Origin: Aradus depressus | Lineage: Eukaryota > Arthropoda > Insecta > Hemiptera > Aradidae | Direction of reading: 5' to 3' | Assembly (NCBI GenBank): GCA_963662175.1 | Contig: OY759223.1 | Location: forward strand, 25,459,460 to 25,523,459 | Length of the DNA stretch: 64,000 nucleotides | Part shown: in pieces, positions 45,508 through 55,148 of the stretch | How positions within the stretch are numbered: the stretch's first letter is position 1 | Layout: every line of letters starts with the position of its first letter | Translations under genes and position numbers: made by a program | Notes under the pieces: model-generated | Told to the model about the DNA's origin: nothing | The model's input: only the letters and a program-made list of their open reading frames with translations | Databases searched by the model: none

Positions 45508-45612
45508 TAGTTATTCTGGAAACTATAAGAAATAAATTGATACCGTAAATAAGGTTGTTTTTCGAGGAGTTTTCGCTTCAAAAATCAAAAAACAACCTCA
45601 TTTACTGTATCA
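45508..45612. repeat. Hairpin repeat, copy 1
   Basis: TGATACCGTAAATAAGGTTG and CAACCTCATTTACTGTATCA are inverted around a CGAGGAGTTTTCGCTTC centre, giving a long imperfect hairpin. TTAGTTATTCTGGAAACTAT precedes it. Confidence 0.7.
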
Positions 45613-45758
45613 ATTTATTTATATAGTACATTATACTAGTAAGCCATCAACTTAAAGGGGAATGTTCGAAAAACTCTTCTCTAGTGGTTACTTTCCTCAT
45701 GTAAGGAATTTTCTTTCTAAGTAATGTTTAAATGGTAACGCGTAGCAACATATTTTAA

Positions 45759-45919
45759 TGTGACTCATGCCCGGGCTTTAACTATGCATTTTTCTTCTAT
45801 GGTACTCCTAAATTTTGCCCAACCATTTACCTAGAGTAAAGATCTTTAACGAGTACCTGACATGGTTCAGGCTCGAGACCATAGTTTAATGTTCCATCCG
45901 AAGGACGGTGTCCTCAAGT
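45759..45919 (-). mobile_element. SINE family 1, shortened
   Basis: Tail-side GTGACTCATGCCCGGGCTTT at left; the third stem is deleted. Head absent. Confidence 0.65.
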
Positions 45920-46287
45920 CTGGTGTGGCCATAACAGGCCATCATTTTACCAACCACTTTCGTATGGATCACTCTCCCTCCTCCATACTTCCATTACTGC
46001 GTTATATGAATGTCGCTCTCAAAATTACTCTGTGCAATGAAAAAAAAAAAAAAGATACTGACACCAAGAGATTAATCTCATATTCCCAGTAATGTCAGTA
46101 TGAAATTAAAAAAATGTTTTCTAACTGGATCTTTCACTTAGATTCCCATGTTGGTACTAAGAGATACCAATAACGAGTTATATACCTTAATTTTGATATA
46201 AAAAAAACAATAATTGACAAAAACAAATATTTTTCCATAAACCTAACCGTTAATTAGAGACTATTTTCGAATATTCAAAATCTAGAA

Positions 46288-46380
46288 ATTTAGTTATTCC
46301 GGAAACTATAAGAAATAAATTTATACCGTAAATAAGGTTGTTTTTCGAGGAGTTTTCGCTTCAAAAATAAAAAAAATAAT
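46288..46380. repeat. Hairpin repeat, copy 2
   Basis: Matches the left two thirds of 45508-45612, nearly identical until CGCTTCAAAAAT, then loses the returning arm. Confidence 0.7.
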
Positions 46381-46573
46381 AAATATTTTGTAAATTATAG
46401 CATTTATATGCAATAAATAAGCATATTTTCATGCATAAAACAATTTATATGAACATGGGTTCATTATTTCATATATAAGTAATAATACTCGCCCTATGTG
46501 TTAAACACATTAAAAATTAAAACCAATATTTTAAACAGCATTGATATTACTAAGCTCAAATTCGCGGGGGTGA

Positions 46574-46784
46574 AAAAACCTTGAGCACGCCGTCCTTTGG
46601 ATGGGACGATTGTTCCCCGAGCCTATACAATGTCAGGTAGTCGTTGAAGTAATGGGTGAATAAAAATCTAGGGTAGGCAAAATTTAGTACCCTCATAGTA
46701 GAGTCGGGCTCATGTTCACCAGAGTGACGAAAGAGCGCTCTGGTAGTAGGCGGTATGACCTTGTAGTTAAAGCCCGGGCATGAC
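46574..46784 (+). mobile_element. SINE family 1, 5' truncated
   Basis: Starts after the first stem; third stem intact (ACCAGAG/CTCTGGT). Ends at GGGCATGA without tail. Confidence 0.7.
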
Positions 46785-47374
46785 CAAAATAAATTTCCAT
46801 TTAACAGTTTTTGAAGTTGGATGTATTTTTGTCAAATTTTATAAAGCACATCTGCTTTCAAAATCTTTTACAGAAAAAAATTATAAATAATTTGGCAAGG
46901 TTGAAATCAAATAAAGTTTATATGTCTATAATTTAATGTTTAAGAGTCAGTATCAAATTTTAAATTCTGATATAATTTTTAGTTTTGTTCAAAGAAACAC
47001 TAAGAAATTTCTTTGCGCAGGACATCTCTTCGTACAAGAAATTCCAGAAAATACTTTTTTTTTTTTAAATTTTATGGTTAATCTTCGGTTACAAGTTTAC
47101 ATATTCTGGTGTTTGAAAAAACGACTTGGAATCCTTCAAATGTTTTTTACTCCTTATATTTAAAAATAAATTTTCAAAATTTTTTGAGCATTATTTGTTG
47201 TTTGGGTATGCTCAAAAAATATGTTGAACAGTTATGAGGACATGGGTCATGTGGGATATCATGTTAAAGCTTGTTTTTTTCTGAGACGAATGATGAGGTT
47301 GGTTCTTTAGAAGCTTTACCATGGAACGCGTTACGGACTTAATAACTAAAGTATAGATGAGATGGGGTACTTAC

Positions 47375-47416
47375 CGGTGACTCGGAAGGCGGGCGGAAAG
47401 TAACTGGGTGTCTGGC
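47375..47416 (-). CDS. Candidate 42-nt internal exon
   Basis: On minus, CGTCTCTCTGCAG is a good splice acceptor and CCG followed by GTAAGTACC is a near-consensus donor. The 42 nt between them (14 codons) are open in all three frames. One phase reads QTPSYFPPAFRVT. The surrounding 47380-47570 is the most GC-rich patch of this AT-rich neighbourhood and has no match to the repeats in the window. This fits a conserved cassette exon with its intronic elements. There is no homology support, and it could be chance or old element sequence. Confidence 0.35.
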
Positions 47417-47775
47417 CTGCAGAGAGACGCGCATGACAGTCAGCTTCCCTCTGTCCCCCTCTCAGCAGCCGAGCCAGGCAAGGACGTTCCCACAGAGGCC
47501 TTTCGCTGGATAGGCGGTTCGATAGGACCTCTCATCCGATCAGCCTAAGCCGATTAGGCAGAGGCACTGTTACATTAACTAAGTGTAAACATCAAAAACA
47601 AAAAAAAATCTGATCTATCAGGATTTTCTTAAACCAACCACGGTTTCACAGAACACTCTCCCTCTCTCACACTCTCTCTTTATTTCATACTGGCATTACC
47701 AGGCATATGAAAGTAATAGATTGCATTGTAAAGCATAATTCTGAGTGTGACTTTTATATATCATTCAGTAATAAA

Positions 47776-47890
47776 AAAATAAAGAAAAACATACTTTTTT
47801 TTAAAATATGGTTTATTTCTCAAAATATATGGGAGTACTTTCGGTATTGCTACCATTCTCAGCCACGACTTAACAAATACTAAATGGAAG
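47776..47890. repeat. Dispersed repeat, copy 1
   Basis: AAAGAAAAACATACTTTTTT, GGTATTGCTACCAT and CGACTTAACAAATACT recur at 63861-63965. The first part also recurs near 18850. Probably another Penelope-like end. Confidence 0.5.
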
Positions 47891-48479
47891 TTCAACCAGT
47901 ATACAATCCAAACTTTTTCTGCCCCCACGGTGTTTTCCCCTGTCCCTCCTGTACAGTTAAGTCTTAAAAATATAAAGAACATGAGTAATAAAATGTCTCA
48001 AAATGAAATCTTAAGATTTCAATTTGAGACATTTTATGTTTCTTTTATTATTAAGATTTCACATAATACATATCAGTTTTTTTTCTATCTTTGCAAAGTC
48101 AATTTCAGTGAAGGAGCCATTAAGGACCATAAAAGTTTTCAGAAATTGTGTTCAAGAGGATTTTGCTCTTAAAAGCTTTATTTTTCTATCTCGAGTTTCA
48201 TTGTTTGTTTCAGCAAATTCAAGTTCATAATTACTAAATATTTATTTTCAACTATTTTTCAAACTGACAGGCTCAAATGTATTGAATATTGAAAATAATT
48301 AGAAATATTGACCTGTTGTTATGTTTTCATTAAGATAATCAGTTGAAACATCAACTCCATGGTAGCCACATGAAACTCGGAATGTATCTGTATCTTAGAA
48401 ACTACTACAAATAGAGTTTAAGGACCATTCCTATGAAACGTTTCCGCTCTAAAAACTTGTGTAAAATTAGCTAAAAACT

Positions 48480-48620
48480 GTTTGTACCATGAGATCGTTA
48501 TGAAGTGTTCTGTTGTTTATGTATGATGGGCGCACTGTGTTATCAGTCTGAGAATTTTTGACTGAAATGCCTCAATTCACTTTATGTTGGATGTTTTTGC
48601 TGAACCTTATGCTGATCCAA
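48480..48620 (-). mobile_element. Jockey-type LINE fragment
   Basis: Matches about 27500-27610: GAAGTGTTCTGTTGTTTATG, AGTCTGAGAATTTTTGACTG. Short and decayed. Confidence 0.5.
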
Positions 48621-49245
48621 CTGTCTCAGTAACTCATGTCTAATTTTGATCGTCGATTTTGAATTCCGTAGAATAACAATAAAAAAATATATATAATAAT
48701 CAATAAAGTGTGGGAGAAGGTGGGATAAATTAACACTTCCGTATTATTACAAACAATAGCTTATAAATTGTATTCATCAATTGATATTAAATCTTAGAAT
48801 AAAAAAAATAGAAGATGAATAATAATATTTTTTAAATATAACAATCTTAATACAATAGGTAATATTTATAATTTTAATTCTAAATATTTTATATTTCAAT
48901 TTCTGTAGTAAAATATCCTTATCTCGCTGCTGCGACCATGGGCCCCTTCCTCAGGTCACATATAAAAAAATTTAGAATAAATAAATAAAAAAGGAGCGAA
49001 ATACACACACACACGAAAAAAATTAATTACCAAATATCAATAAAGTAAATAGTATATAATTAAATAAATTGATGATAATAATAAAAATATTAAATAAAAG
49101 TAATTAAGACAGAAATTATAGGATATTGGTGGAGTGCCAAGAAAATAAAAATTAAAGCAAAAATTAAAGCTTTTATATGTGGTTATTTTTTTTCCTTTTT
49201 GAACAATGAGAAAAAAATGTAGTTTACGAATAGAGTCCTCTGACA

Positions 49246-49739
49246 TAGTGGCGTAGCGATGCCAATGCTAACAATGCGGTCGCATTGGGACCCTTGCCTT
49301 TGGGGGGCCCTTTGCAAGTCGAGGCTCCGAGAAAAAATTGCTTATTTTAAATTTTGTGAAAAAAATGTTTAAAAATTAGACTAATAATTAATGATGAAAT
49401 TAATATCATCCATATTTTTAATATTCACAATGGCAATGGCACATATTTTTGCATTATTAAAAATTATCTTCGAAATTCCATGAGTCAAAAACGATTGTCC
49501 GACTTAGCTCTTTTAAGTATTGATGATATGGATGTTTCCAAACTGATAGATTTATTTGCTTCAGCAAAATCGAGAAAGAAAACATTTTAATTTCAAACTT
49601 TTCTAGTTTTTCTTTTTTCCACCTGTAATCTGTAATGTGTAGTAAATTTTCATGTTTTAAATGTAAAAATTTAAATTCAGGGGAGGGGGCCCTCTACCAA
49701 CGCTTGCATTGGGGCCCAAATTCTCTAGCTACGCCACTG
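49246..49739 (+). mobile_element. hAT element, internally deleted, 8-bp TSD
   Basis: Ends are TAGTGGCGTAGC and GCTACGCCACTG (inverted but for the first base). CTCTGACA is duplicated at 49238-49245 and 49740-49747. CAGTGGCGTA ends and an 8-bp duplication are diagnostic of hAT. The 494-bp element keeps a transposase C-terminus, so it derives from an autonomous copy by internal deletion. Confidence 0.85.
49456..49590 (+). pseudogene. hAT transposase C-terminal (dimerisation) remnant
   Basis: In frame: CIIKNYLRNSMSQKRLSDLA, LLSIDDMDVSKLIDLFASAK, SRKKTF, stop at 49588-49590. LR-SM-Q-RLSDLALLSI is the signature of the hATC dimerisation region of ZMYM-type hAT transposases. No catalytic region remains. 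Confidence 0.75.
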
Positions 49740-49794
49740 CTCTGACATAAACATTCTCAATTCAATTTTAATTTTTTTTATTCTATCTATTATT

Positions 49795-50068
49795 TTCATG
49801 AAGTGGGGAAGGGCATTAAAAAAGTTGATTCCTTCATGAGTAGAAGAGAGAAACAATGTTTAGTTATTCGAAATACTTCTTTCTTCTTGGTATCAGAATC
49901 ATGACTAGTTGTATTTAGAGAGACAATATTTATATTTTTTTATAATGAACATTAATGTTTGAAATTTAAACAGCGCAGGTAATGGCAAGATTTTAAGTTT
50001 ATTAAATATCTCTCTGCAGCTTCTTCTTTGATTAATATTATTAATTATTCTTAGTGCTTCCTTTTGAA
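49795..50068 (-). pseudogene. LINE ORF2 C-terminal fragment
   Basis: On minus from about 50068: QKEALRIINNINQRRSCREI, FNKLKILPLPALFKFQTLMF, IIKKYKYCLSKYN, stop, and further down EGINFFNALPHFMKI. This is the region after the reverse transcriptase of CR1- or Jockey-like LINEs (typical CRPLFKKLKIL-LP-LY). It is broken by stops and frameshifts. Confidence 0.7.
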
Positions 50069-50404
50069 GAAAATATTAACACTAGAGCTAGAAACTCCTC
50101 AATATATTAAACTGTAATTAATTATTGAATGGAAATATGCATAATATAATATAATCAATGTTTTGATTGGTACAATATTTTTAAAATTTCTAAGTAAGAA
50201 ACTAGAATTTCTTACCTATGACTGACATATGTTCAGCTCATATTAATTACATCAATATGGAGCTCATAATGTCTGTTATGAATAATCATATTATTATGTG
50301 AGACGTCCATTAGAGTGTGGTTATTTAAATGATACGTCACTATGTATAAGCTAACCACTGGGCTACTTTGAGGCGACCATCCTACTATATGTATATCTAT
50401 TCAT

Positions 50405-50905
50405 ATCCAAAAAAACATTATTTGATACAAAGCTTTAATTTTTTTTTTTTTTTTTTTTGGGCAGAATTCCTTTACACCTTAAGGTCAGTTGAATGTACGT
50501 TATTGTTTTATTTATTAATTTATAATTTTTTATTTATTTAGATTTTTTTATATATTCATGTATAATTGATTAATCTATATGTATTATATATATATATATA
50601 TATTTTTTTTTTTCATATATTGTTATAGTTGTTACATTGTTTTCTTTCTTTTCTATATCTCGCACATTGGGACCTGATGATGGGACGTAAGAACGTCCCG
50701 AAACATCGTTGGGATAAAGACACTTCCCAAGAGTTTTTTTGAAAAATAGTTATCTTAATTCTTATTAAATTGAAAAATGTCTCTACTTATTATAAACGTA
50801 TCTATGTATTAATTTGTTTATATACTCATATATTTTTAAGTATTTATTTGTTCAGTTTTTATTAATTTCATTTTACTTTTTTTTAATAGTGTTGTTATTA
50901 CTACT
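50405..50905 (+). mobile_element. Penelope-like LTR with clear hammerhead-like core
   Basis: TTTGATACAAAGCTTTAATT and GGCAGAATTC lead to CGCACATTGGGAC, then the core at 50674-50703, then AGTTATCTTAATT and TATCTATGTATTAATTTG. Same family as 15330-15780 and 43430-44345. No coding of its own. Confidence 0.6.
50674..50703 (+). ncRNA. Hammerhead-ribozyme-like core
   Basis: CTGATGA (50674-50680), one T, a perfect 6-bp stem GGGACG/CGTCCC with loop TAAGAA, then GAAA (50700-50703). Order and spacing match hammerhead boxes 1 and 2 with stem II, except for one extra base before the stem. Stems I and III and the cleavage site were not defined. Confidence 0.5.
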
Positions 50906-51227
50906 TATCTTTATTATTATTATGAGCTCCGATTCATCAGTTCATTTCCTGCTTCGAACCTATTTTACACTGAAATATCACTTTTACCTCTCTCTCATCC
51001 CTGATGAGAAAAAAAAAAAAAGAAACGTATTAAATCGTAAAATCCTCTTCTGGCAGATAAAATATCAAGCTTTAATTATCTCGGTTGGTGCTTCAATCTT
51101 TTTTTTATTGACAATCTCCTTCATTTTACAATCCATACTAAACATGCAACACTCAACTATGTGAACATAACGTAAATTTCAAACAAGGTTCTAACCTCTC
51201 ACGCAGGCCCTCCATGTCACATGCTAT

Positions 51228-51428
51228 TGTGCTCAAGATCGCGGGTTCGATACCCAACCGAGGCCTTCAAGTGTTTAATTTTGGAGCTAGAAAAACTTTT
51301 GGCACGCCGTCCTTCGGATGGGACGTTAAGGTTCCGAGCTTGTAAGACTCGTACCCCAGATGAATATAAATTGGTAGTAGGCGATATGACGTAGGTAAAG
51401 CCCGGACATGATTCATAGTAACTAACTT
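51228..51428 (+). mobile_element. SINE family 1 variant
   Basis: B box GGTTCGATACC is present. The first stem is replaced by GTGTTTAATTTTGGAGCTAG, and stems two and three are largely deleted. Tail ATAGTAACTAAC. Confidence 0.6.
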
Positions 51429-51525
51429 ATACCGCATCACTGCAGCAACACGTCACCAAAACTGAAGTATGGAGTTAATAATGGAAAATTAATATAGAAG
51501 GAATTCGAGGTTCTGTCGTTTTTTC

Positions 51526-51555
51526 GTTTCGGAAACTATTTATTTCCTTCTTCAG
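51526..51555 (-). ncRNA. Hammerhead-like core, different sequence
   Basis: On minus: CTGAAGA (51555-51549), one A, stem GGAAA/TTTCC with loop TAAATAG, then GAAAC (51530-51526). Same layout as the plus-strand core at 50674 but an unrelated stem, so the structure seems kept while sequence changed. Flanked by PLE-like AT-rich sequence. Confidence 0.45.
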
Positions 51556-51931
51556 GGCCTATAGAATATAACAAACAAATTAGTCATTATGGAAAATGAT
51601 ATAACTAGATACTTAATAATAATGTTAAAAAGACAGAACCTCCAATTTCTTCTACATTGAAAAGATACTGTCGACCCTATTAATCATTTTGAACATGGAA
51701 AATAAAGTTTAACTGTTGTTTATTTTTGTGTTATGGCTTCTATTATTTTATTTCTCCTTTTGCAAAAGTGTTATTTTGTTTTTTGTATAATTTCGTACTG
51801 TTTTTGTTTTCTAATTGCTTCCACAATTGTTTTTCTATTTCTTCTTTTCTATAACTATAATAACATGTATTTTGTAAATAATCTCAATCATTGCTGTAAT
51901 GCTTGTATTCTTTAGTGTAATAAAATTATAA

Positions 51932-52266
51932 GGGTGCCGGTAGCTCAGTGGTATGCGTGCTTGTCTTCAGAGCTCAAGAACGTGGGTTCGAAACCCGACC
52001 GAGGCCCCCTTAGTTTATTTTATCTGGGAGGTAAAATAAACTTAAGAAGGCCGTCCTTCGCATGGGACGTTAACCGAGCCTGTACGATGTCAGGTACTCG
52101 TTAAAGAGCCCTACCCTAGGTGAATAAAAATTTAGGGTAGACAAAATTTAGGACTCCTACAGTTGAGTCGGGCTCATGTCCACCAGAGTGACGAAAGAGC
52201 GCTCTGGTAGTAGGCGATATGACCTTGTAGTTAAAGCCCGGACATGAGTCATAAAACCTAACCTAA
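51932..52266 (+). mobile_element. SINE family 1, near full length
   Basis: GGGTGCCGGTAGCTCAGTGG head, intact B box, all three body stems and a CCTAACCTAAA tail. AAATTATA and CAATTATA border it, but they are too simple to call a duplication. Confidence 0.85.
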
Positions 52267-52327
52267 AACAATTATATCTATCTATCAGTGGAATGGTATT
52301 TACACTTTAAAAAATAAATTAGAATAG

Positions 52328-52415
52328 TTAGTTATTGTGACTCATTTAAAGGCTTCGGCCGTGATTAGAACCCTTGATTTTGAGCTCAATAGGCAAACAA
52401 GCTACATCTCGTATC
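52328..52415 (-). mobile_element. SINE family 1, internally deleted
   Basis: Tail-side GTTAGTTATTGTGACTCA is joined directly to the head (AAAGGCTTCGGCCG, GAGCTCAATAGGC); the whole body is missing. Confidence 0.6.
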
Positions 52416-53248
52416 AGCGTACTCAATAATTTGTTATTTAACAATAATTAACGGGAAAACGCAAGAAGCTAACTTAATAAAAAGAGTATGAAATATTGTA
52501 TTATAAATTTTTAAATGAAAATAACACCAAAAGAAGATTATAGATCGTTCTCCATTTTTTCCGAGGACCTCATTTCCCTGCTCTAAATGCTTATTGCCCT
52601 CTATACAACTCAAGTCCCTCTCTTATAATAATATGAATAATTCATGAGAAAAATATATGAATTGCTGAAGAGGAAATGGACTCGAGCAAAGAACTAAATT
52701 TAGAATCCAGATGGATTTTATTATTTATTTTTTCTTCTATTCATGCATAGTACAAGGAAAATTTTCAATCAAGAATGAGATGATTAAAACATTAAGAAAC
52801 TTACATGGTATTGGTTATTTGTGTTTTGGTTATTTTTGGCCTAAAATCAATGGTTCTCGAAATATTTGCAAAATTATGATTATTCACAGAATCCGCACGT
52901 TCGAAGCGAAACTACTTTTGTTTGCCTAGCTTATCATAATTTTTAAAATACATATTGAAATATGCATATAGGACGTATCGGTAAAAGGTATAATTGAATT
53001 AGAAGAATTAATTTATTTATAAAATTTAAGAGAACAATTTTATATTATCAACGTTTTTTTAAATTTATGTTTACGTGTTTTTGTTAATATTTTTACATCA
53101 TTGTCATTTTGTTCATTATATGTTGCAGCGTTCATAGGAGAGGAGGATTGATTAAACATGAAGCAATATCATTAATTGCATAATCAGCTGACCGCGTTGT
53201 GCGTCACTTCCGTTGCATCACTTAACCTAACTTAACATGTCTGTTGTC
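52416..53248. other. AT-rich spacer, no gene seen
   Basis: A 72-codon plus frame at 52711-52929 has no recognisable motif. Confidence 0.3.
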
Positions 53249-53510
53249 AAGTTAGTTATTATGACTCATGCCCGGGCTTTAACTACGAAGTCCTACTATC
53301 GGAGCACTCTTTCACCGCTCTGGTGGACATGAGCCTGACTCTACTGTGGGAATCCTAAATATTGCCTACCTTAAATTTTTATTCATATAAGGTAGAGGTT
53401 TTGACGAGTACCTGACATCGTACAGGCTCGGGACCATCCGAAAGACAATGTGCTCAAGGTTTTTTCACCCTCCAGATAAAACTCGAAGAGCCTTGGCCGA
53501 GTTCATGTAT
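53249..53510 (-). mobile_element. SINE family 1, TAACT-tail type
   Basis: Body with shortened stems; head partly present (CTCGGCCAAGGCTC). Tail GTCATAATAACTAAC. Confidence 0.7.
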
Positions 53511-53631
53511 GTTGTCTTCAATAGAAATCCACGCCCCACTTTCAAGAGACAACTAAAATCTGGATTTTGAGATAAAAATTTTACACTAGCAAAACAAATG
53601 TGCTCTCTTCAGTAAATTTCAATTTCTGTTA

Positions 53632-53770
53632 ATCCACGTAATACTGGCAATAACTACTTGATGCTCTCGATAACTGCTTTTATGCAGGTTATCTACGTAA
53701 TACTGGCAATAACTACTTGATGCTCTCGATAACTGATTTATGCAGGTTATCTACGTAATACTGGCAATAA
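53632..53770. repeat. ~62-bp tandem repeat, 2.3 copies
   Basis: ATCTACGTAATACTGGCAAT, AACTACTTGATGCTCTCGAT, AACTG-TTTATGCAGGTT repeated, the last unit cut short. Confidence 0.9.
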
Positions 53771-54130
53771 TTCAAAACACATTTAGGGTTGTTTCTCTCC
53801 TGAACCGGAGATTAGATATAAATGTTGAAAACTCTAAGACTTCTCTAACCAATAGTGAAGCTACTAGGATTGCCTTGTTCAGTATTACTACTTAAAGATA
53901 CATAAATGTGCTGAGTTGCAAACAATCTGCTGAGTGGTTATATAGCATGTGTAGTCAGAGGAGCAGAATATCTTGTTCCTCAAATAGACAGGGTCGAAGA
54001 GTAACATCAGACAGGAGAGTGGGTCATAGCATACTATGAGAGGTCTCCATTATGTAATGGATAGCCTTGCTTCCTACTTACCTGAGATGATGACTCTACG
54101 GAGACAAACAGAAAAATATTTATTTTATAG

Positions 54131-54335
54131 TTAGTTAATGTGACTTATGCCCCGGGTTTTAACTACGAGGTCATATCGCCTACTACCAGACCACTTTTTC
54201 GTCACTCTGATGCACATGACACTACTATGGGAGCTTTAAGTGTTACCTATCCTAAATTCACTTAGGGTAAGGGTCTTTAACGAGTATACGACATTGTACA
54301 GACTCGAGATCATCGCACAACGTCCTATCCGAAGT
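54131..54335 (-). mobile_element. SINE family 1, diverged
   Basis: Starts GTTAGTTAATGTGACTTATG on plus, ends at CGTCCTATCCGAAG. Head and first stem missing. Confidence 0.65.
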
Positions 54336-54764
54336 TAGTTTTTAATACTTTGTTTAGTACTCAATTTTAGCATGTATAAACTCACTGATAATGTATATAT
54401 GTCAGTACATACACTGAAGTAAGGTCACACTCAGTGCTGAAAGCTTGGCAGAAATTCTGCGAGTTAGTTTTTATCGACCACAATCCTCACCTCTCCCCCT
54501 TCCAAATATTGATTATTTATATACTAACGTATTTTTTTCGTTAAAAAAATTTATTATTAAGGGATGGGTCAACTTTTACTTTTATTTTCTTCACTACAAA
54601 AACAATAAGATACTAAAAATAATAAAAAATAAGAGTCCTCTGGAAAAAAAAATGCTGGAAAAAATCAACATAGTAATATCCTAGAGACCATATTTTAATC
54701 TTTTAGCAAGCCCTTTGTAAATAATATTGTTGTGAACATCTATTTTTAAATAAAAAATATATAT

Positions 54765-54979
54765 AAGTACGCCGTCCTTCGGATAAGACGTTAAGCGATG
54801 GTCCCGAGCCTGTACAATGTCAGGTACTCGTTAAAGACCCATGCCCTAGGTGAATAAAAATTTAGGGTAGACAAAATTTAGGACTCCCACAGTAGAGTCT
54901 GGCTCATGTCCACCAGATTGACGAAAGAGCACTCTGGTAATAGGCAATATGACCTCGTAGTAAAGGCCGGGCATGAGTT
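54765..54979 (+). mobile_element. SINE family 1, 5' and tail truncated
   Basis: From TACGCCGTCCTTCGGATAAG to GGGCATGAGTTA. Second and third stems present with few changes. Confidence 0.7.
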
Positions 54980-55148
54980 AAGAAAATAAACAAGCAATAA
55001 AGGAAAATAGGCTACATTTGTATTAGATAAACAGAATTCAAAAAACTTACATTGTATTGCAAGTCTTAAAAAATACGTACAAAACTGACAGAAAATTCGA
55101 TACAAAACTGAAAAAGAAAAGACATAAAAGACAAAACTCATAGGCTAT

